Source: Candidatus Bathyarchaeota archaeon (GTDB taxonomy: Archaea > Thermoproteota > Bathyarchaeia > Bathyarchaeales > Bathycorpusculaceae). Taken from it: DNA of 64,000 nt. Under the pieces are notes generated by a model, which saw only the letters and a program-made list of their open reading frames with translations, was not told the origin of the DNA and did no database searches. The translations under genes were made by a program, and so were the position numbers. The stretch is taken from NCBI GenBank assembly GCA_026014585.1, contig JAOZIA010000022.1, positions 186,001 to 250,000 on the forward strand, written 5' to 3'. Of this stretch, positions 57,285-64,000 are shown piece after piece (the first letter of the stretch is position 1; the number at the start of each line of letters is the position of its first letter).

Positions 57285-58910
57285 ACGGTCAAGTACGTTT
57301 TCATAACTGGAGGAGTGCTAAGTTCAGTTGGAAAAGGCATTTTAACCTCGTCTATTGGAAAAATGCTTCAATTTAGAGGAATAAAACCGACAGTTGTAAA
57401 AATTGACCCATACGTTAACGTTGACGCGGGCACAATGAACCCGTACATGCACGGCGAAGTCTTCGTTACTGATGATGGCGGCGAAACCGACCTGGATTTG
57501 GGCTGGTATGAACGCTTTTTGGATGTAAGCCTTAAACAGGAAAATAATCTGACCACAGGCTCAATCTACAAATCCGTCATCGAAAAAGAACGCCGCGGCG
57601 ACTTCCTTGGACACTGCGTCCAAATCGTCCCCCACGTAACCAACGAAATCAAACAACGCATAAAAAGCGCAGGCAAAGTTGTAAACGCAGACGTAGTTCT
57701 AACTGAAGTTGGCGGAACTGTGGGTGACATTGAAGGCTTACCTTTCCTTGAAGCTATCCGGCAAATGCGCATTGAAGAAGGCTACGAAAACACGCTTTAT
57801 GTGCATGTTGCGTTGGTTCCGATTCTTGATGTAACAGGAGAAATGAAAACTAAACCACTCCAGCACAGCGTCAACGAGCTACGTCGCATCGGTATCCAAC
57901 CTGACATTATTGTGGCGCGCAGCCCCAAAATGATAGATGCTGAATCACTGCGAAAAATCGCTTTGTTTGGTACAATCCCCCAAAACGCCGTGTTCTGCAG
58001 TTACAATGCAGAATCCGTCTATCAAGTTCCACTTATCTTAGACAAGCAAGGCATGGGCGATTTTGTCTGTCAAAGATTATCATTCAATTGCCCAAGTCAG
58101 TACATGCAGGAATGGCAAACCTTTGTTGAGGGAGTAACCAACCCCGAGCACGAAGTAAAAATCGCGTTAGTAGGCAAATATGCAGGTTTAACTGACAGTT
58201 ACGTGAGCATGACTGAGGCACTGCGTCATGGTGGTGCAGCGTGCAAAACCAAAGTTTGCATATCTTACATGGAAGCAGAAAGGTTTGAACGTGAACCCGC
58301 CTGCCTCAAAGAGTTATCCGAGTTTGATGGCGTGTTTGTTCCTTACGGATTTGGTCCCAGAGGAACAGAGGGCAAAATCGCTGCGGCTCAGTTTGCCAGA
58401 GAAAACAACATCCCCTTCTTAGGAATCTGCTACGGATTCCAGCTTGCAGTCATAGAATTTGCACGAAACGTCTGCGGCATGAAAGACGCAAACAGCACAG
58501 AAATCAACCCTGACTCACCCTACCCAGTTATTGACCTTATGCCTGAACAACGCGGCATCTCAAACAAAGGTGCAACCATGCGATTGGGCGTCCACAAAGT
58601 TGTCCTGCAGAAAGGAAGTATGGCATATAATTTCTATAAACAGGACGAAATCATGGAGCGTCACCGTCACAGATTCGAGGTCAACTTAGACTACATTGAG
58701 ACAATGCGCGCCAAAGGTTTGTGTTTCACGGGTAAAAGCTTGGATGGACGAAGAATGGAAACTTTGGAGTTGCCCAGTAACTACTTCTATTTTGCCTCGC
58801 AGTTCCACGGAGAATTCAAAAGCAGACCCGGAAGACCCTCACCAGAATACGCATCATTCATTAGTGCTTGCCTAAACAAGAAGCTTGGGCAACCAAAACC
58901 CCCGGTTTAA
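57285..58910 (+). CDS. pyrG: CTP synthase, apparent ACG start
   Basis: About 541 residues. The conserved start [20 protein letters not shown] (P-loop-like) is followed by [20 protein letters not shown] and [16 protein letters not shown]. The glutaminase domain has [15 protein letters not shown], the nucleophile Cys in [14 protein letters not shown], and HRHRFEVN plus [18 protein letters not shown]. It converts UTP to CTP with glutamine and ATP. The frame holds no ATG, GTG or TTG before [12 protein letters not shown] 57315 would delete the first ten conserved residues. ACG 57285 sits 7 nt after GGGGG. Confidence 0.93.
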   Translation, partial: TVKYVFITGGVLSSVGKGILTSSIGKMLQFRGIKPTVVKIDPYVNVDAGTMNPYMHGEVFVTDDGGETDLDLGWYERFLDVSLKQENNLTTGSIYKSVIEKERRGDFLGHCVQIVPHVTNEIKQRIKSAGKVVNADVVLTEVGGTVGDIEGLPFLEAIRQMRIEEGYENTLYVHVALVPILDVTGEMKTKPLQHSVNELRRIGIQPDIIVARSPKMIDAESLRKIALFGTIPQNAVFCSYNAESVYQVPLILDKQGMGDFVCQRLSFNCPSQYMQEWQTFVEGVTNPEHEVKIALVGKYAGLTDSYVSMTEALRHGGAACKTKVCISYMEAERFEREPACLKELSEFDGVFVPYGFGPRGTEGKIAAAQFARENNIPFLGICYGFQLAVIEFARNVCGMKDANSTEINPDSPYPVIDLMPEQRGISNKGATMRLGVHKVVLQKGSMAYNFYKQDEIMERHRHRFEVNLDYIETMRAKGLCFTGKSLDGRRMETLELPSNYFYFASQFHGEFKSRPGRPSPEYASFISACLNKKLGQPKPPV

Positions 58911-58991
58911 TCAAGCTTTTTCTTTAGCGGCTGCTTGCTTTTTATAATGTTTAAATGTGTCTGAAGAGTATTATTTTTTAAGTGAACTTTT

Positions 58992-60173
58992 ATGGCCAAA
59001 CAAGTTTCTAGTGGCGAAATATATTCTAAAGGTTTTAACACCGTAAATGAAAACGAGTCACTTTCCCGATGTTTAGAATCTTTCAAAACTGGAATGCCCC
59101 CTGTGCTTGCGGTTCTGGACGACAAAGGCAAATACATTGGCATGATTACGCGGCGCTCAATTCTACGTTCAAGACTTGACCCTAACGAGAACAAAGTCAA
59201 AACCCTAATGAAAGTAGCACCAAAAGTAACCTTGGATTACTCAATGAGCAAAATGGCAAAACTAATGATTGGCTCAGGCGTAAGACAACTTCCTGTTTTT
59301 GAAAAAGAAAAACTCATCGGGTTCATAACCGACGAAAACGTAATCCACGCCGCAGTCCTAACCGATTTTGGCAACACAATCGTAGAAAAAATCATGTCCA
59401 AAGCCCCCCACACTATAGAAGCAAACCGTTCAATCGGTGCAGTACTGGGTCTAATGCGTGAAAACGGCATCTCACATGTCCCCGTAATAGAAAAGGGCAA
59501 GCTTGCAGGAATCATAAGCATACAAGACATTTTGGAAAACGTTTTCTGGCCAAACCAGCGCCAAAGAACAGGCGATTTCGCAGGCGAAAAACTTGGCAAA
59601 CTAGGCATCACCGCAAAAAGCATAATGGCACGCCCAGCAATTTCAGTGCACCCTCAAACTACCCTGCATGATGCAGAAAAAACCATGCATAAACATGATA
59701 TCTCCTGCTTAACAGTTGTAAATGAAGACCGACTTGTGGGCATTATTACAAAACTTGACTTTCTTGAGCCGATTTCACAGTTAGAAGTTGAAGAAGGAAA
59801 CTTCACTGTTCAATTCGCGGTTAAAGGCGCAGAAATAACACCTGAGCAGCAAGGTTTCATGATGGATGAGTACACCTCTTTTACCCGCAAATACCAAGAC
59901 GCCTTCCAAGCAGGCACTCTATTTGTTTATCTTAAAACACATGGAAACACCAGCATGAAAGGTGTGCCACTGGTGCATTGCCGCCTACAATTGCGAACCA
60001 TACGTGGACCATACTTCAGCTCAGGTGAAGGCTGGGGTGTTGAACCCACATTCCGAACCGCACTGGACAGAATGGAGCGCAGAATCCTTCGAAGCAAGGA
60101 ACTTTTGGCGTATAATCCACGGTATGCACGAGATTACTTGCGTAAGATTGGGTTGCCCTCCGAAGAAGAATAA
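58992..60173 (+). CDS. Four-CBS-domain protein with HPF-like C-terminal domain
   Basis: 393 residues. Four CBS motifs: GMPPVLAVLDDKGKYIGMIT; GVRQLPVFEKEKLIGFITDE; GISHVPVIEKGKLAGIISIQ; and DISCLTVVNEDRLVGIITKL. The last ~120 residues (FTVQFAVKGAEITPEQQGFM, FVYLKTHGNTSMKGVPLVHC) recall ribosome hibernation factors (HPF/YfiA-like) in layout. CBS domains bind adenine nucleotides such as AMP or ATP, so it may stop ribosomes under energy stress. Recent archaeal ribosome work has described CBS-domain hibernation factors; whether this is the same family I cannot tell. Confidence 0.75.
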   Translation: MAKQVSSGEIYSKGFNTVNENESLSRCLESFKTGMPPVLAVLDDKGKYIGMITRRSILRSRLDPNENKVKTLMKVAPKVTLDYSMSKMAKLMIGSGVRQLPVFEKEKLIGFITDENVIHAAVLTDFGNTIVEKIMSKAPHTIEANRSIGAVLGLMRENGISHVPVIEKGKLAGIISIQDILENVFWPNQRQRTGDFAGEKLGKLGITAKSIMARPAISVHPQTTLHDAEKTMHKHDISCLTVVNEDRLVGIITKLDFLEPISQLEVEEGNFTVQFAVKGAEITPEQQGFMMDEYTSFTRKYQDAFQAGTLFVYLKTHGNTSMKGVPLVHCRLQLRTIRGPYFSSGEGWGVEPTFRTALDRMERRILRSKELLAYNPRYARDYLRKIGLPSEEE

Positions 60174-60269
60174 TAATAATTTCTATTATTTTTTTTTTAA
60201 AAAAAACTGCCTTTATCCCAAATTTTAAAAGCTGATCTATAGTAACTAAGCAATCGTCTGATTGCAATA

Positions 60270-61127
60270 ATGGCAGAGTCATATAAACAGAAGATACTGT
60301 GTGCTGTGTTGCTAATTTTATTGTTTTCCATGTTACATACAAGTACTGTGCAGGCTACTGGACCTTTTGAACAAACCTGCCCAAGATGCAATGGAACCGG
60401 AACAATACTTCAAAACACTACAATAACCTGCCCAACCTGTCATGGAGCTGGAAACGTTTCTGTACCCATCACCTGTGACAAATGTAATGGAACAGGAACC
60501 ATAACTATCACCACACCCTGCAACACTTGTGGAGGTAGCGGAAAAGTAAATTGTCCAGTAGCAATAATCAGCACAAGTGGTGTTGAAAGTTTTGATGGCA
60601 GTTCTGCAAGTTTTGTTAGTTGCCAAATTACCGTCAAAAACGAGGCTAATCAGGAAACGTATTGCATAGCAGAAGCGACAGTACACATAACAGGTGGAGT
60701 GGGCCCAAACTTTGAACCAGCTGACTACACCGTTAAGTCAGGGGCAACACTTTTAGCACCACACACTGACACAACCATAACAATCAATACACCTAAGAAC
60801 GGCATATTTCTCAGTTTCACATACGACATACACCTTAAATCCGTTGACCAAATAAATTGCCCTGACTGTCATGGGACGGGTGGTTTTTCCTCAAATGTTA
60901 CATGCGATAAATGTAATGGCACTGGAACTGTAATGTTTAACGGAATATGCCCTGAGTGCAATGGAACAGGAGTAGTAACTCTGCAGGAGAACATAGCTTG
61001 CCCAGAATGCCATGGAACTGGACACATACTAAACTGGCTTACTGCTGCTTTAGTTGCAGTTGGCATTATCGTAATAGTAGCAGTAGGCAGTATAGGCGCA
61101 TTCATGTTTCACAAAAAGAAAACTTGA
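60270..61127 (+). CDS. Secreted membrane-anchored protein with DnaJ-type zinc-finger repeats
   Basis: 285 residues. Signal peptide (LCAVLLILLFSMLHTSTVQA), then four CxxCxGxG-type repeats (CPRCNGTGTILQ, CPTCHGAGNV, CDKCNGTGTITI, CNTCGGSGKV), a beta-sandwich-like domain (about 95-200), and four further repeats (CPDCHGTGGF, CDKCNGTGTVMF, CPECNGTGVVTL, CPECHGTGHIL), and a C-terminal TM (ALVAVGIIVIVAVGSIGAFM). Each block resembles the DnaJ zinc domain, but no J domain is present. It probably acts outside the cell in folding or binding; function unproven. Confidence 0.8.
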   Translation: MAESYKQKILCAVLLILLFSMLHTSTVQATGPFEQTCPRCNGTGTILQNTTITCPTCHGAGNVSVPITCDKCNGTGTITITTPCNTCGGSGKVNCPVAIISTSGVESFDGSSASFVSCQITVKNEANQETYCIAEATVHITGGVGPNFEPADYTVKSGATLLAPHTDTTITINTPKNGIFLSFTYDIHLKSVDQINCPDCHGTGGFSSNVTCDKCNGTGTVMFNGICPECNGTGVVTLQENIACPECHGTGHILNWLTAALVAVGIIVIVAVGSIGAFMFHKKKT

Positions 61128-61225
61128 CGCAGTCACTAAAAACAAGACGCTATTTATATTAGGCATTAACCAGCATGCTTTATTTGTCACCCTTAAAATA
61201 CACTCCACAGTGAAGGCTAAACAGC

Positions 61226-62752
61226 ATGGTTGAGCTCAGAGCGCAAGAACAACAAATCCTAAAAGAAATAGAAAAATTAGGCGGCAAAGCCAGCGTTGAA
61301 CAATTAATGGACGCAGCTAATCTGCCCGACGCAGCAATCATGCGTAACGCGCTGGTTCTGCAGGAAAAGACGCTCATAACCATCAAAGCCGAAACCCAGC
61401 AAGTAATCAAACTCACCACTGAGGGCAAACAGTACGCCCAAAATGGTCTGCCCGAACGAAACTTAATCCGCGCTATACTGGCAAACGGTGGTAGCGCAGT
61501 CCTCTCTGAAGCCGCAAAAACTGCAGGCTTAGAAGGCCAAGTTATCCAAATCGCGTTGGGTTGGTGCATAAAAAAGAAATGGGCACAATTCACTTCAGCA
61601 TCTAGCACTCTGCGTGTGTCTGAAGGTTTGATTCATCAAATGAATGTTCCCGAGGGCTGCGACGAAACCCTACTGGCACATCTTTATACTAAAGAGCAGG
61701 CGAATCTTGAGGATTTAAGTAGCGACCAAAAAGCGGCAACAGACCAACTCAAAAAACGCACCCTGCTAACAGTTGAACCAAAAACCAAACGAGTCCTCAC
61801 AATCACCCCAGAAGGCAAAACCGCCGCTAAAGAAGCCCAAGTCTTCCAAGAAGTAACCCAACTCACGCCTGAACTCATCATCACAGGCAAATGGCGCACA
61901 ACCAAACTTCAAAAATACAACATCGAAGCCCCCGTAGCCAAAACCTGGGGAGGCAAAAAACACCCCTACCTAAGCTTCCTTGACGAAGTCCGCTCAAAAC
62001 TCGTCGAGTTAGGCTTTAAAGAAATGACGGGCACCGTTGTAGAAACCAGCTTCTTCAATTTTGACGCACTAAACGTGCCACAAGACCATCCCGCACGAGA
62101 AGCAAGCGACATCTACTATATCAAAAACCCCCAATATGGCGACGTGAGCGGGTATGAGCAAGCACTGCAAAATGTGAAAGAAACTCATGAGAACGGTTGG
62201 AAGACGGGTTCAACAGGTTGGGGCTACCAATACACCATGGATGCAGCGCGTCGTTTGATTTTGCGTGGTCACGGGACCTGTTTGAGTGCAAGAACTCTGG
62301 CAGAAGGCCGCTTTGAGGTTCCAAGTAAACACTTCTCAATTGCACGGGTTTATCGCCCCGAAGTCGTGGATAAAACTCATCTCTCCGAGTTTAACCAAGT
62401 TGAAGGCATCATCGTAGACGAAAACCTTACCCTGCGGGATTTGTTGGGAGTTTTGGGCAAGTTTGCTATGGAAATCGCGGGTGCTGACAAAGTCCGATTC
62501 AAACCTGACTATTTCCCCTTCACCGAGCCCAGTGTGGAACTCAGCGCGTATAAGGAAGGGTATGGCTGGGTTGAGTTTGGGGGTTCGGGGATTTTCCGTC
62601 CTGAAGTCACGCAGCCTTTAGGTGTTAAGGTGCCCGTTATTGCGTGGGGGTTAGGTGTTGACCGATTATTTATGATGAAGGCGGGAATTTCTGATATACG
62701 GCAGATTTTCTGCCAAGACCTTGATTGGCTAAGAAGGAAACAGGTGACATAA
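61226..62752 (+). CDS. pheS: Phenylalanine--tRNA ligase alpha subunit
   Basis: 508 residues, usual archaeal length. N-terminal winged-helix modules (KASVEQLMDAANLPDAAIMR) bind tRNA. The class II core has motif 1 region FDALNVPQDHPAREASDIYY, motif 2 IARVYRPEVVDKTHLSEFNQ, and motif 3 GLGVDRLFMMKAGISDIRQI. It charges tRNA-Phe as an alpha2-beta2 enzyme with the beta subunit encoded directly downstream. Confidence 0.95.
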   Translation: MVELRAQEQQILKEIEKLGGKASVEQLMDAANLPDAAIMRNALVLQEKTLITIKAETQQVIKLTTEGKQYAQNGLPERNLIRAILANGGSAVLSEAAKTAGLEGQVIQIALGWCIKKKWAQFTSASSTLRVSEGLIHQMNVPEGCDETLLAHLYTKEQANLEDLSSDQKAATDQLKKRTLLTVEPKTKRVLTITPEGKTAAKEAQVFQEVTQLTPELIITGKWRTTKLQKYNIEAPVAKTWGGKKHPYLSFLDEVRSKLVELGFKEMTGTVVETSFFNFDALNVPQDHPAREASDIYYIKNPQYGDVSGYEQALQNVKETHENGWKTGSTGWGYQYTMDAARRLILRGHGTCLSARTLAEGRFEVPSKHFSIARVYRPEVVDKTHLSEFNQVEGIIVDENLTLRDLLGVLGKFAMEIAGADKVRFKPDYFPFTEPSVELSAYKEGYGWVEFGGSGIFRPEVTQPLGVKVPVIAWGLGVDRLFMMKAGISDIRQIFCQDLDWLRRKQVT

Positions 62753-64000
62753 ATGCCCACAATAGACATGGACTGTAATGAGCTTCAACGCTTGCTCAAA
62801 CTAAACCTAAACGGTGACATGGAAAAGCTCGACGATATTTTGGCTTATGTGAAAGCTGAAGTTAAAGGCGTAAACGAAAAAGAAGGCACGGTTAACATTG
62901 AAATGAAAGACACAAACCGCCCTGACCTTTGGAGTGTAGACGGTTTAGCCCGCGGTTTGCAATGCTACTTGGGCATTCAAAAGGGCATTAAAACCTACCA
63001 GTTGGGTGATTCAGCAGTCGAAGTCACTGTTGACGATAATCTTGAGGGCATCAGACCCTTCATCGCCTGCGCCGTAATCAAAGACATCAACCTGTCCGAT
63101 TCCATGATAAAAGGCATAATGCATCTACAGGACAAGCTGGATGGCACCTTTGGACGCAACCGCCAAAAAACCAGCATCGGCATCTACAACCTCGACTTAA
63201 TCAAGCCTCCAATTCGTTACTGCGCCGTAAAACCCTCGGATGTATCTTTTGTGCCCTTAGGGTTCGAGGAAAAAATGGGGCTGGACCAGATTCTTGAATT
63301 CCACCCCAAGGGCAATGAGTATGGTCACATTGTCAAGAAAAACCAGCTTTACCCCATGCTCTATGACAGCGAAGGCAAAGTGCTCTCTTTCCCACCCATC
63401 ATAAACAGCAATGATTTGGGCAAAATCACTGAGGACTCACGCAACCTACTCGTTGAAGTAACGGGTACACTGCACAAAACGGTTCTAAACACGCTTAACC
63501 TTGTCACGTCGGCGTTGATTGACAGAGGCGGCAAAGCCTACAAAGCCACAATCCACTACACCCAAACCAATCAGACCGTGGTAACTCCAGATTTTAGCAA
63601 CCGAACCATGAACTTAAGCGTGAATGAAACCTGCAAACTGTTAGGCTTAGAGCTTTCTGCGGAGAAGATTGCAGAGCTTTTGCAAACAGCAGGGTTGGGC
63701 GTAGCAAAAGTCAGCGCGGACGTGGTGGATGTGTTGGTGCCGTTTTATCGTGTGGACGTGATGCATCCTGTGGATTTGATGGAGGATGTTGCGGTTGCGT
63801 ATGGTTACAATAATATTGAACCGTTATGGCGGGAATTGCCAACGACTGGACGCGCCAAACCCGAGCAGCACATCATTAACCTTGCACGTGACCTCATGGT
63901 GGGACTGGGTTATCAAGAAACACTCAACAACACACTAACAAACCCGCAGAACCTGTTTGAAAAAATGAACACACAACCCACACCAATTGTTGAAGTTACT
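62753..64000 (+). CDS. pheT: Phenylalanine--tRNA ligase beta subunit (partial, runs off right edge)
   Basis: ATG 62753 immediately follows the pheS stop. About 416 residues are visible. N-terminal MPTIDMDCNELQRLL, then EGTVNIEMKDTNRPDLWSVD and GLARGLQCYLG are the archaeal PheT start. The B3/B4 editing domain (KTSIGIYNLDLIKPPIRYCA, HPKGNEYGHIVKKNQLYPML) and the B5 domain (MDLMEDVAVAYGYNNIEP region) are present. The C-terminus is outside the window. Confidence 0.95.
   Translation, partial: MPTIDMDCNELQRLLKLNLNGDMEKLDDILAYVKAEVKGVNEKEGTVNIEMKDTNRPDLWSVDGLARGLQCYLGIQKGIKTYQLGDSAVEVTVDDNLEGIRPFIACAVIKDINLSDSMIKGIMHLQDKLDGTFGRNRQKTSIGIYNLDLIKPPIRYCAVKPSDVSFVPLGFEEKMGLDQILEFHPKGNEYGHIVKKNQLYPMLYDSEGKVLSFPPIINSNDLGKITEDSRNLLVEVTGTLHKTVLNTLNLVTSALIDRGGKAYKATIHYTQTNQTVVTPDFSNRTMNLSVNETCKLLGLELSAEKIAELLQTAGLGVAKVSADVVDVLVPFYRVDVMHPVDLMEDVAVAYGYNNIEPLWRELPTTGRAKPEQHIINLARDLMVGLGYQETLNNTLTNPQNLFEKMNTQPTPIVEVT

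Noticed and set aside
57315-58910. pyrG starting at GTG 57315
   Set aside because: It would delete the conserved VKYVFITGG strand and part of the phosphate-binding loop.
1-64000. CRISPR arrays, cas genes, rRNA or tRNA genes, insertion sequences, reverse transcriptase/diversity-generating elements
   Set aside because: I looked for regularly spaced repeats, tRNA T-loops, transposase motifs and an RT gene near the fibre gene and saw none.

Overview
The window looks like a chromosome segment of an uncultured TACK-type archaeon, most likely of the Bathyarchaeia; this lineage call is an inference from gene content. Supporting genes are an archaeal DnaG (TOPRIM) primase, a family B DNA polymerase, archaeal PheS/PheT, an RNA polymerase H subunit, and a thiolase paired with a DUF35 protein. 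Promoters have archaeal TATA boxes, many starts are TTG or GTG, and no bacterial-type operon set is present.

Layout. 1-6.6 kb is host DNA: a lipid flippase-like membrane protein, a methyltransferase, the DUF35/thiolase pair, a zinc alcohol dehydrogenase, a TOBE protein and rpoH. About 6.7-44.4 kb is a head-tailed (Caudoviricetes-type, HK97-fold) provirus between rpoH and dnaG. 44.5-64 kb is host again: dnaG, polB, a molybdopterin oxidoreductase, membrane proteins, glycerate kinase, a NapH-like Fe-S protein, a secreted acetolactate decarboxylase, pyrG, a CBS-domain protein with a ribosome-hibernation-like tail, a secreted zinc-finger protein, pheS and the start of pheT.

The provirus has six blocks. 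(1) Left-end regulators, 6.8-9.0 kb. (2) A cargo pair, a class II synthetase paralogue and an MFS transporter, 9.1-11.2 kb. (3) A ParA/MinD ATPase between two winged-helix proteins, 11.8-13.2 kb. (4) Virion genes, 13.3-30.9 kb: protease/scaffold fusion, decoration protein, capsid, portal, connector, tail terminator fused to a barrel-like domain, tail tube, frameshifted tail chaperone, a very short tape measure, tail tip/fibre, TerS and TerL. (5) An AT-rich accessory island, 31-39.3 kb, with ASCH, HEPN-like, OLD-family (ATPase-TOPRIM), PD-(D/E)XK-like and ABC-GNAT genes, which reads as a defence or counter-defence block. (6) A regulatory switch region with operator-like palindromes, a string of small zinc-finger genes, and a tyrosine integrase, 39.3-44.1 kb.

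The most unusual cross-cutting observation concerns start codons. Several genes have clearly conserved N-termini and no in-frame ATG, GTG or TTG before them. In pyrG, a hidden winged-helix regulator, a tail-completion gene, possibly a ribbon-helix-helix gene and possibly dnaG, an ACG sits where the start should be, often behind a Shine-Dalgarno sequence. The tail chaperone gene carries a U UUU UUA heptamer and an open -1 frame, as expected for programmed frameshifting. RpoH is eukaryote-like in having an Rpb5-type N-terminal jaw region.
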